A DNA stretch of 64,000 bases from an uncultured Coriobacteriaceae bacterium (GTDB lineage Bacteria; Actinomycetota; Coriobacteriia; Coriobacteriales; Atopobiaceae), in NCBI GenBank assembly GCA_902778135.1, contig CACYWP010000003.1, positions 148,476-212,475 of the forward strand, read 5' to 3'. A program made the position numbers and the translations under genes. The notes under the pieces are model-generated. The model saw only the letters and a list, made by a program, of their open reading frames with translations, did no database searches and was not told where the DNA came from. Below are positions 18,299-26,147 of this stretch, one piece after another (the first letter of the stretch is position 1; each line of letters opens with the position of its first letter).

Positions 18299-19459
18299 CT
18301 AGGCCATGATCTTGCGGAAGAGGGCCTTGACCGTCTCGTGATTGGCCTCGCGCGGGTTGCCGGGGTAGCAGGCATCGGCCAGGGCGTCGCTCGCCAGCTG
18401 GTCGAGGTCGGCCTCCACCAGACCGTCGCAGGTCTTGGGGATGTTGACGTCCTCGGAGAGCTGCTTGACGGCTGCGATGGCGGCGTCAGCGGCCTCGTCG
18501 TCGGTCATGCCGGTGGTGTCGACGCCCATGGCGATGGCCACGCGGGCCAGACGCTCGGCGACGACGGGCTTGTTGTACTCCATGGCGATGGGCAGCAGCA
18601 TGGCGCAGGCGACGCCGTGCGGGGTGTCATAGTGCGCGGAGAGCGTGTGGGCCATGGCATGGTCGATGCCCAGGCCGACGTTGGAGAAGCCCATGCCGGC
18701 GACGTACTGGCCCAGCGCCATGCCCTCGCGGCCGGAGCCCGGCTGGCCGCTCTTGGCCTCGGCGTAGGAGTCGCGCAGGTTCTGGGAGATGAGCTGGATG
18801 GCCTTGAAGTGGAACATGTCGGAGAGCTCCCAGGCACCGCGGGTGGTGTAGCCCTCGATGGCGTGGGTCAGCGCGTCCATGCCGGTGGCGGCGGTCAGGC
18901 CGGCGGGCATGGAGGCCATCATGTCGGGGTCGACGACGGCGACGTCGGGGATGTCGTTGGTGTCGACGCAGACGAACTTGCGCTCCTTCTCGACGTCGGT
19001 GATGACGTAGTTGATCGTGACCTCGGCAGCGGTGCCGGCGGTGGTGGCGACGGCGATGGTGAAGGTGGCGTGGTTCTTGGTGTCGGCGACGCCCTCCAGG
19101 CTGACGACGTCGGCATACTCGGGGTTCTCGGCGATGATGCCGATGGCCTTGGCGGTGTCCATGGCGCTGCCGCCGCCCACGGCGACGATGCAGTCGGCAC
19201 CGGAGGCCTTGAAGGCCTCGACGCCGTCCTGGACGTTCTTGATGGTGGGGTTGGGCTTGATCTCGGAGAAGAGCTCCCACGCGATGCCGGCCTCGTCGAG
19301 CAGGTCGGTCACCTTGGCGGTCACGCCGAACTTCACGAGGTCGGGGTCGGAGGCGACGAAGGCCTTCTTGAAGCCGCGACGGGTGATCTCGCCCGGGACC
19401 TCCTTGATGGCGCCGGAGCCGTGATAGCTGATGTTGTTGAGGACGAAACGATTGGCCAT
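18299..19459 (-). CDS. Iron-containing alcohol dehydrogenase (FucO/DhaT-like)
   Basis: A 386-residue group III dehydrogenase. The NAD-binding GGGSAMDTAKAIG and TTAGTAAEVT motifs are present, and metal ligands lie in GMDALTHAIEG and HTLSAHYDTPHG. The substrate cannot be told from sequence; lactaldehyde/propanediol, butanol and ethanol are the usual possibilities, and a fermentative NAD-recycling role is likely in an anaerobe. ATG at 19459 with AGAAGGGG was preferred over a longer start. The upstream region contains the inverted repeat CGCCC-TTTT-GGGCG (19505-19518). Monocistronic. Confidence 0.92.
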   Translation of the reverse strand: MANRFVLNNISYHGSGAIKEVPGEITRRGFKKAFVASDPDLVKFGVTAKVTDLLDEAGIAWELFSEIKPNPTIKNVQDGVEAFKASGADCIVAVGGGSAMDTAKAIGIIAENPEYADVVSLEGVADTKNHATFTIAVATTAGTAAEVTINYVITDVEKERKFVCVDTNDIPDVAVVDPDMMASMPAGLTAATGMDALTHAIEGYTTRGAWELSDMFHFKAIQLISQNLRDSYAEAKSGQPGSGREGMALGQYVAGMGFSNVGLGIDHAMAHTLSAHYDTPHGVACAMLLPIAMEYNKPVVAERLARVAIAMGVDTTGMTDDEAADAAIAAVKQLSEDVNIPKTCDGLVEADLDQLASDALADACYPGNPREANHETVKALFRKIMA

Positions 19460-19639
19460 GGCATTCCCCTTCTGTTGTCCATGCTTGTACGACCCTCCCA
19501 TTATCGCCCTTTTGGGCGGCGAGGGCCGTCAGCATCGCAAAATGAAAAACCTATAGCAGGATGTCGCATCCATGCGCACAGCCGCCCCCGCAAAGGAACG
19601 GGGCGACGCCAACGGGAGGATGGGGACATCACCTCTTCG

Positions 19640-20263
19640 CTAGCTGCTCTTCAGCACGACGTTGCGCACGACTCCCGCCGCCTTGTCGCAGCAGTCGAGG
19701 CAATGCTCCATGCGGTCGAAGATGCGCAGCCATGCAAGACTCTCCTTGCCACGCGTCTCGTCCTCGCGGAAGAGGATGCGCAGGGCGTTCTCGTAGACCG
19801 TGTCGGCGCCATCCTCCACGTGCCCGACCGCGATGGCATGCTTCAGCAGCTTCTCGTCGGTCTTGTAGTGGGGCAGGCGCTTGATCATGTCCTGCATCTC
19901 CTGCACCGCCACCAGCGTCAGGTTGGCAAGCTCTATCGCCTCTGGGCGCATCTCCTGGACGTTGAACAGGTCCAGGCGCAGCGTGGCGGCCTCCATATGG
20001 TCCACCACGTCGTCCATCGCCAGGGCCAGCGCACCGATGTCCTCGCGGTCGAAGGGCGTGATGAAGCTGGTATAGAGACGCGTCATGATGTCGCGCACGC
20101 AGTCGTCCGCCTGGGTCTCGAGCATCTTCATGCGCGGCAGGCGCGCCATCGTCGCAGGATAGCCGCTGATGACCGTGACATACTCCTCGCCCGCCTCGAC
20201 CAGCACGGCCGCCAGCTGCTTCAGCAGGGTGTAGTAGATGTCTTCCTTCTTTACGCGGGGCAT
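19640..20263 (-). CDS. DUF47/PhoU-like phosphate transport accessory protein
   Basis: A 207-residue helical protein of the DUF47 (YkaA/Pit accessory) family, related to PhoU. Characteristic segments are METQADDCVRDIMTRLYTSF (here starting LETQ), ITPFDREDIGALALAMDDVV, and the acidic/His-rich cores that bind metal in PhoU. It lies 47 nt downstream of the PiT gene in the same direction; these two are normally an operon in which the DUF47 protein modulates phosphate uptake. GGAG precedes the ATG at 20263. A GC-rich hairpin at 19583-19605 may end the transcript. Confidence 0.88.
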   Translation of the reverse strand: MPRVKKEDIYYTLLKQLAAVLVEAGEEYVTVISGYPATMARLPRMKMLETQADDCVRDIMTRLYTSFITPFDREDIGALALAMDDVVDHMEAATLRLDLFNVQEMRPEAIELANLTLVAVQEMQDMIKRLPHYKTDEKLLKHAIAVGHVEDGADTVYENALRILFREDETRGKESLAWLRIFDRMEHCLDCCDKAAGVVRNVVLKSS

Positions 20264-20310
20264 GGGAACTCCAATCAGTCGCAATGGGACAGGCCGCAGT
20301 AGGGGCGGCG

Positions 20311-21357
20311 TCAGAAGACCAGCATGAAGACCTTGGCAAGGGCGAAGCCGATGAGCCCGCACCCGGGGAAGGTGAAGACCCAGGTCAGCACCATCTCGTA
20401 GGCCACGCTCCAATCCACCGAGCGCGGGTCCTTTGCGGCACCAGCGCCCATCATGGCGGATGACGAGGTGTGCGTGGTGGACACGGGCAGGCCCGTGAGC
20501 GTGGCGATGAGCAGCGCGCCCGTGGCGCTGAGGGCGGCGGCGAACCCCTGATACTGCTCGAGCTGGACCATGTCGATGCCCACCTTCTTGATGATGGGCT
20601 TGCCACCGATGCCCGTGCCGATGGCCATCACCAGCGCACAGGTCAGCTCGAGCCAGAAGGGGAACTGCGCTCCCTCGACGGTCATGTTCTGCGAGAGCAT
20701 GATGGCGAGCATGGCGGTCGACATGAACTTCTGACCGTCCTGGGCACCATGCATGGCAGAGGCTCCCGCAGCGGCCCAGACCTGCATCTTGGCAAAGAAG
20801 GCGTTCGCGCTGCGACGGTCTGCGTTGCGACAGATGAAGGGAATCACCTTGGCTATGACCCAGCCTGCCAGAAAGCCCAGCAGCGTGGAAAGCACCAGGC
20901 CATAGAGGACCTTTACCCACTCGCCCATGTTGACGCCCGAGATGCCGCCATGCACGGCGATGGCCGCGCCGGTCAGGCCCGCGATCAGCGCATGGCTCTC
21001 GCTGGTTGGAATGCCGAACACCCAGGCGAGCGACGACCACGAGACGATCGAGACGGTCGCAGCGGCGAGGGCGATGAGCGCCACGTGCGAGTCCCCGCCA
21101 AAGTCGACCATGCCACTCATCGTGTCGGCGACGGCCGTGGAGAAGAGCGTCATGCCCACCAAGCCCAGGAAGTTGGTGATGACGCTCATCCAAATGGCGG
21201 CGTCCACGCCGATGGCGCGCGTGCCGATAGGCTCTGCGATGGCGTTGGCGGCGTCCGTCGCACCGTTGACGAAGATGGTTCCCATCACCAACACGATTAC
21301 CAACGCCAGGAAGGGGTTGGCTTGCACGGCGGCGAGGAACTGAGAGAACGTGACCAT
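20311..21357 (-). CDS. pit: Low-affinity inorganic phosphate transporter, PiT family
   Basis: A 348-residue membrane protein with about nine to ten helices. Both PiT signature halves are present: FVNGATDAANAIAEPIGTRA near the N-terminus and TGLPVSTTHTSSSAMMGAG near the C-terminus. It imports metal-phosphate using the cation gradient. The ATG at 21357 has GAAAGGG; an in-frame TTG lies 15 nt upstream. First gene of the pit-DUF47 unit. The upstream 210 bp is unusually AT-rich and holds the perfect palindrome TTGTTAACAA (21421-21430) and several TGACA/TGTCA repeats (21470-21530), plausible regulatory sites of unknown factor. Confidence 0.93.
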   Translation of the reverse strand: MVTFSQFLAAVQANPFLALVIVLVMGTIFVNGATDAANAIAEPIGTRAIGVDAAIWMSVITNFLGLVGMTLFSTAVADTMSGMVDFGGDSHVALIALAAATVSIVSWSSLAWVFGIPTSESHALIAGLTGAAIAVHGGISGVNMGEWVKVLYGLVLSTLLGFLAGWVIAKVIPFICRNADRRSANAFFAKMQVWAAAGASAMHGAQDGQKFMSTAMLAIMLSQNMTVEGAQFPFWLELTCALVMAIGTGIGGKPIIKKVGIDMVQLEQYQGFAAALSATGALLIATLTGLPVSTTHTSSSAMMGAGAAKDPRSVDWSVAYEMVLTWVFTFPGCGLIGFALAKVFMLVF

Positions 21358-21568
21358 GGATAGCCCTTTCAACTGGGTCCGACCATGATACGGATAGCAT
21401 GTCAGGTTTGCCGAAATATGTTGTTAACAATAGGTAATGCCACGCCAAGCATGCTTACTTGTTCGGTGGGTGACATTTGGATTGCGTACGCTCCTGTCAC
21501 ATTTGTCAAGCGCGTGCAAGGTGATTGTCACTTGCCGATACCCATGAACGCATACCTCCCCTTCTGGC

Positions 21569-22393
21569 TCACAGCGTGTCGAGAGGCACCAGTCTCTGCT
21601 CGACGGCGTCGTGCGCGTCATGCGCGAGGACGATGGCGTGCGTGAACCCGCAGGCGATTGCGCGCTCGACGGCCACGTCGAAGCTCCCGTTCAGGCAGTC
21701 GGCTTGATGGGCATCGGAGTTGATGAGGATCTGGCCGCCAAAGTCGTGCAGTGCGCGCAGCAGGCTGCGGCGTGGGTACAGCTCCTCCTTGCGGCCGCGG
21801 TTGTGCGCCCCGCAGTTAATCTCGAACGGGACGCCCTGACGCACCAGGTGCTCCATCGCCTCGAGCGCGGGACCCTGATAGCGGGGGTCCTCCTCGTCGA
21901 AGGCGTGCATCTGGTCGTTGAAGCGCGCGATGAGGTCGAAGTGGCCCACGAAGGTGCAGTGCGTGCGGTCGTACACGCTGGCCTCGAGCTCGAAGTAGCT
22001 GCGGCACATCGCATACCAGTCGCCACCGAAGCACTCGTCACAGATGCGCTGGGAGACCTCGGCGCTGTAGTCGATGGCGCGGGAATGGCCCTCGACCTGG
22101 ACGTCGAGGTAGTGCGTCGATCCGATGACGTACTCGGCGCCGGGACAGCAGGAGGGGTCGTAGAGGGTATCCAGCTCGACGCCACAGAGGATGTCCAGCC
22201 GGCCGGCGTGACGCTCGCGCAGGCGTGCGACCTCCGTCTGGTAGGCGGGCCAGTCCATGTTTATCTCCTCGTCCATGTGGCCCGAGAAGCCCAGATGAAG
22301 AAAGCCCAGCTCCAACGCGCGGTCGACCATCTCCTGCGCTGTGTTGTCCCCGTCACAGAAGACCGTGTGGGTATGGTAGTTCGCCCTCAGCAT
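21569..22393 (-). CDS. PHP-domain phosphoesterase (histidinol-phosphatase HisK-like)
   Basis: 274 residues with PHP metal-binding motifs: NYHTHTVFCDGDN (His8, His10), FSGHMDE, GVELDTLYD, FVGHFDLI, EINCGAHNR and INSDAHQ. The layout matches HisJ/HisK-type histidinol phosphatase, but no his genes are nearby, so the substrate is uncertain. ATG at 22393 was chosen because GGAGG sits just upstream, while the longer start at 22438 lacks a ribosome site. Confidence 0.85.
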   Translation of the reverse strand: MLRANYHTHTVFCDGDNTAQEMVDRALELGFLHLGFSGHMDEEINMDWPAYQTEVARLRERHAGRLDILCGVELDTLYDPSCCPGAEYVIGSTHYLDVQVEGHSRAIDYSAEVSQRICDECFGGDWYAMCRSYFELEASVYDRTHCTFVGHFDLIARFNDQMHAFDEEDPRYQGPALEAMEHLVRQGVPFEINCGAHNRGRKEELYPRRSLLRALHDFGGQILINSDAHQADCLNGSFDVAVERAIACGFTHAIVLAHDAHDAVEQRLVPLDTL

Positions 22394-22511
22394 GTCCGCC
22401 CATCCTCCGCCGTCCGCCCAGCGATTGTCGACCCCCATTATTGTCGAAGCGCGACGCGTATATCGGGCGGCTACACTGGGTTGTAACGAACGGACACGCT
22501 AGGAGGTACCG

Positions 22512-24182
22512 ATGAGCGAGCAGTGGTGGCAGCGGGCAGTCGTCTACCAGATCTATCCCAAGAGCTTCCAGGACAGCAACGGCGACGGCCTGGGAGACAT
22601 CCCGGGCATCACGTCGCGTCTCCCCTACCTGGCCAAACTGGGCATCGACGTCATCTGGCTCTCCCCCGTATACCAGAGCCCCATGGATGACAACGGCTAC
22701 GACATCAGTGACTATCGTGCCATCTGGCCGGGCTTCGGCACGATGGATGACTTCGACCAGATGTTGGAGACCGCCCACGGCCTGGGCATCAAGATCGTGA
22801 TGGACCTGGTGGTCAACCATTCCTCCGACGAGCACGAGTGGTTCCGCCAGAGCCGCAGCAGCCGCGACAACCCCTACCGCGACTACTACTACTGGCGCGA
22901 CCCCGTGGACGGCCACGAGCCGTCCAACATGGGCGGCGTCTTCGGTGGCAGCATCTGGGAGTGGGACGAGCGGACCCAGCAATACTACCTGCATTGCTTC
23001 TCCAAGAAGCAGCCCGATCTCAACTGGGAGAACCCGCGCGTGGCCGACGAGGTCTTCGACATGATGGACTGGTGGCTGGCAAAGGGCGTGGACGGCTTCC
23101 GCATGGACGTCATCGGCATGATTGCCAAGGACCTGAGCTTCCCCTCGGGTGAGCCCGGCCCCACCGGCTATGCACCGCTCTACCCGCTCATCCAGGACGA
23201 GGGCGTGCATCCGCACCTCCAGGACATGCGCCGACGCGTGCTCTCCAAGTACGACACCATGACCGTCGGAGAGGTAAGCGGAGCCACCGTGGAGACTGCC
23301 AAGAAGTACGCCAACCTCGACGGCAGCGAGCTCTCGATGGTCTTCCAGTTCGAGCACGTGAGCCTGACCGGCAATCCCGACCGCGGCAAGTGGGTCACCG
23401 ACAAGCCGCGCCTCGTCGATCTCAAGCAGGTCTTCGAGCGCTGGGAGACAGGTCTCGACGGCGTGGCGTGGAACAGCCTGTTCTGGGACAACCACGACCA
23501 GCCGCGCGCCGTCAGCCGCTGGGCCAACGACAGCCCCGAGTGGCGCGAGACCTCGGCAAAGATGCTCGCCACCTGCCTGCACCTGATGCAGGGCACGCCC
23601 TACGTCTACCAGGGCGAGGAGTTGGGCATGACCAACTATCCCTGGCAGGACATGAGCCTGGTCAACGACCTAGAGGCCCATGACGCCTACCGCATGCTGA
23701 CGCAGGACTGTGGCTGCAGCCACGAGGAGGCCATGGCGTGCATGCGCGAGATCTGCCGCGACAACGCGCGCACGCCCATGCAGTGGGACGCGAGCGACCT
23801 GGCCGGGTTCACCACAGGCGATCCCTGGCTGCCGGTGAACCCCAACTGTGCCGAGATCAACGCTGCGGCGCAGGTGGACGACCCGAGCTCGGTGTTCGCC
23901 CACTACCAGGGGCTCATCAGGCTGCGCCATGAGAGCGACCTGGTGGTGCATGGCCACTTCCACCTGCTCGAGCCCTGGAGCGAGGAGCTCTTCGTGTACG
24001 AGCGCGAGTTGGGGCGCAAGCGGATGCTCGTGGTCTGCAACTTCAGCGAGCACGAGGTTTCGTGGCAGATGCCACAGGAGTACGCCGGAGCGGCGCCGGT
24101 CGAGGAGGCGTGCAACTACGCGGATGGGCCACAGCCTGGCATCGTCCGTCCCTACGAGGCCTTTGCACTCATGATTGGCTAG
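22512..24182 (+). CDS. GH13 alpha-glucosidase (oligo-1,6-glucosidase type)
   Basis: 556 residues, the usual length of GH13_31 enzymes. Visible motifs: VVYQIYPKSFQDSNGDG (region V-like), DLVVNHSSDEH (region I), GFRMDVIGMI with the catalytic Asp (region II), TVGEVSG with the acid/base Glu (region III), and WDNHDQPR (region IV). It hydrolyses terminal alpha-1,6 or alpha-1,4 glucosyl bonds of short oligosaccharides in the cytoplasm; trehalose-6-phosphate hydrolase is a close alternative. A perfect AGGAGG lies 7 nt before the ATG. Single gene, with hairpins downstream. Confidence 0.92.
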   Translation: MSEQWWQRAVVYQIYPKSFQDSNGDGLGDIPGITSRLPYLAKLGIDVIWLSPVYQSPMDDNGYDISDYRAIWPGFGTMDDFDQMLETAHGLGIKIVMDLVVNHSSDEHEWFRQSRSSRDNPYRDYYYWRDPVDGHEPSNMGGVFGGSIWEWDERTQQYYLHCFSKKQPDLNWENPRVADEVFDMMDWWLAKGVDGFRMDVIGMIAKDLSFPSGEPGPTGYAPLYPLIQDEGVHPHLQDMRRRVLSKYDTMTVGEVSGATVETAKKYANLDGSELSMVFQFEHVSLTGNPDRGKWVTDKPRLVDLKQVFERWETGLDGVAWNSLFWDNHDQPRAVSRWANDSPEWRETSAKMLATCLHLMQGTPYVYQGEELGMTNYPWQDMSLVNDLEAHDAYRMLTQDCGCSHEEAMACMREICRDNARTPMQWDASDLAGFTTGDPWLPVNPNCAEINAAAQVDDPSSVFAHYQGLIRLRHESDLVVHGHFHLLEPWSEELFVYERELGRKRMLVVCNFSEHEVSWQMPQEYAGAAPVEEACNYADGPQPGIVRPYEAFALMIG

Positions 24183-24279
24183 GTGCTGCGATGGGGCGGC
24201 TTCCCCCATGGGTGAAGTCGCCCCAGCCAAGCAGGTCAGGGTTTTAGGCAACCACCCTCCGCAGTCTCGCGCCAGACCA

Positions 24280-24313
24280 AGGCGGGCCAGTCCCATAGGA
24301 GACTGGCCCGCCT
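24280..24313. terminator. Strong hairpin between converging alpha-glucosidase and aminotransferase genes
   Basis: AGGCGGGCCAGTC pairs perfectly over 13 bp with GACTGGCCCGCCT around an 8-nt loop. It may serve both converging genes. A second hairpin, GGGGCGGCTTC with GAAGTCGCCCC (about 24193-24228), lies nearer the glucosidase stop. Neither has a long T run. Confidence 0.65.
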
Positions 24314-24367
24314 CATGCATGCAAATCGCATGGGGATGCGCCGACCAAGGCCGCTCCCCTTTGCCCC

Positions 24368-25909
24368 CTACTGGCGATAGTACTTGAGGAAGTCCTCCAT
24401 CTGGTCGAGCGCCTCGCCGAGCACCGCGCGGCGCGGCAGGTAGACGATGCGGAAGTAACCCGGCTTCTGCCAGTTGAAGCCCTTTCCCGGCACGATCAGC
24501 ACATGCTTGTCCATCAGCAGGTCAAGCTGGAACTGCTCGTCATCGGTGATGTTGAACTTGTCCGGGTCGAGGTGGGGGAAGATGTAGAACGCCGCCTTCG
24601 GCTTGACTACCGAGACGCCGTCCATCGCGCAGAGGCGCTCGTAGACATAGTCGCGCTGCTTGCAGACGCGGCCGGTGGGCACCACGTAGTTCTTGACGCT
24701 CTGGTAGCCGCCCAGGGCCGTCTGCACGATGGACTGCGCCGGGACGTTGGAGCACAGACGCATGTTGCTCATCATGTGGATGCCTTCGACAAGGCCCCTG
24801 CCCAAGCGCTTGTTGCCGCTGATGGAGATCCAGCCAATGCGCCAACCGGCGATCATGTGGCTCTTGGAGAGGCCGTTGAAGGTGATGCAGAACAGGTCCG
24901 GCGCGAGACTGGCGATGCTCACGTGCTCCTCGCCATCCATCACCAGGCGATCGTAGATCTCGTCGGAGAGGATGATGAGCTGGTGCTGGCGGGCGATCTC
25001 GACGATCTCCTCGAGCACCTCGCGTGGGTAGAGGGCACCGGTGGGGTTGTTGGGGTTGATGATGACGATGGCCTTGGTGTTGCTTGTGACCTTGGAACGC
25101 ATGTCGTCGAGGTCGGGCAGCCAGTCGGCCTGCTCGTCACAGAGGTAGTGCACGGCCGTTCCGCCGGCCAGCGTCACGCAGGCGGTCCAGAGCGGGTAGT
25201 CGGGGCTGGGGACCAGCACCTCGTCACCCGTCTCGATCATGGCCTGCATCACCAGGTTGATGAGGTCAGACACGCCGTTGCCGGTGTAGATGTCGTTCAT
25301 CGTGACATTGGGGATGCCCTTGAGCTGGTCGTACTGCATGATGGCCTTGCGCGCGGCGAAGAGGCCGCGGCTGTCGGAGTAGCCCTCGGTGTCGCGCAGC
25401 TGGCTGGCCATGTCCTGCACCACCTCGTCGGGCGTGCGGAACCCGAACGGCGCAGGATTGCCGATGTTGAGCTTGAGGATGTTGATGCCATCCTCCTCCA
25501 TGCGCATAGCCTCGTCGAGCGCGGGGCCTCGGACGTCGTAGGACACGTGATCGAGCTTGCTGGACTTGTCGAACTTGCGCAGGGCCATGGGTTGTACCTC
25601 CTTGGGTGAGGGAATAGCCGCGGTTGCTTTCGATGCGGTGGGATTGGAAGCGCGAGGGTTGGGAGCTGGCGGTCGCACGCTCGGGACGGCATCGTCGCCC
25701 GCCAGCCACGACTCGCTCACGTCAAGGGCCTGGGCAAGAAAGGCAAGCACACCCGCGCGAGGTGTCGTCTTGCCTGACAGGTACTGGCTCAGCTGGCTCT
25801 TGCCCAACTTCTGCCCCCCAGAGGCAGCAAGGCGGAGAAGGTCGACCTGCTTCAGGCCCTTCTCCCCCATCGCCTCCCGAAGACGCTCTGCAAAGGTTGC
25901 GCGTGCCAT
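24368..25909 (-). CDS. XRE-type HTH domain fused to AlaA-like aminotransferase
   Basis: 513 residues. The first 70 are a Cro/C1 helix-turn-helix (FAERLREAMGEKGLKQVDLL ... KSQLSQYLSGKTTPRAGVLA). A Ser/Pro/Ala-rich linker follows, then from about 108 a fold-type I PLP aminotransferase closely resembling glutamate-pyruvate aminotransferase AlaA: GNGVSDLINL, INPNNPTGA, SDEIYDRLV, and the PLP lysine in NGLSKSHMIAGWRIGW. ATG at 25909 has GGAG 8 nt upstream. A second good start (ATG 25587) could give the enzyme alone. The upstream repeat array suggests autoregulation. The fusion implies a transcription factor that senses PLP, alanine or an amino acid pool. Confidence 0.88.
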   Translation of the reverse strand: MARATFAERLREAMGEKGLKQVDLLRLAASGGQKLGKSQLSQYLSGKTTPRAGVLAFLAQALDVSESWLAGDDAVPSVRPPAPNPRASNPTASKATAAIPSPKEVQPMALRKFDKSSKLDHVSYDVRGPALDEAMRMEEDGINILKLNIGNPAPFGFRTPDEVVQDMASQLRDTEGYSDSRGLFAARKAIMQYDQLKGIPNVTMNDIYTGNGVSDLINLVMQAMIETGDEVLVPSPDYPLWTACVTLAGGTAVHYLCDEQADWLPDLDDMRSKVTSNTKAIVIINPNNPTGALYPREVLEEIVEIARQHQLIILSDEIYDRLVMDGEEHVSIASLAPDLFCITFNGLSKSHMIAGWRIGWISISGNKRLGRGLVEGIHMMSNMRLCSNVPAQSIVQTALGGYQSVKNYVVPTGRVCKQRDYVYERLCAMDGVSVVKPKAAFYIFPHLDPDKFNITDDEQFQLDLLMDKHVLIVPGKGFNWQKPGYFRIVYLPRRAVLGEALDQMEDFLKYYRQ

Positions 25910-25920
25910 AGTGCTCCATA

Positions 25921-26014
25921 GTTCAATTTTGGAAGAGTTCAATTTGCATCGTCTCGTTCAATTTGAACCGAGGATAGCACAAGGTGTCCATGCCCACTGC
26001 GAGAAGTTCAATTT
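25921..26014. promoter_or_regulatory. Array of four GTTCAATTT repeats upstream of the HTH-aminotransferase
   Basis: GTTCAATTT occurs at 25921, 25937, 25956 and 26006. The third is part of the perfect palindrome GTTCAATTTGAAC (25956-25968). The region is markedly AT-rich against a GC-rich background and sits just upstream of the gene for the HTH-aminotransferase. The likely reading is an operator for autoregulation by that HTH domain. Confidence 0.65.
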
Positions 26015-26094
26015 TGTCTTGGACGGACCCATACGGGAGGCTTCGTGGTATCCGGACGTTCATTTTCGATGCAGCGGATGTGCGCAGGGCATGG

Positions 26095-26127
26095 GAGGGC
26101 GGTGGTGCCGATGCAACCACCGCCCTC
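26095..26127. terminator. Hairpin downstream of the CydDC-like operon
   Basis: GAGGGCGGTGGT pairs with ACCACCGCCCTC over 12 bp with a 9-nt loop, 20 bp after the ABC gene stop. No T run follows on the minus strand. Confidence 0.6.
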
Positions 26128-26147
26128 TCCTACGACACCCAAATGCC

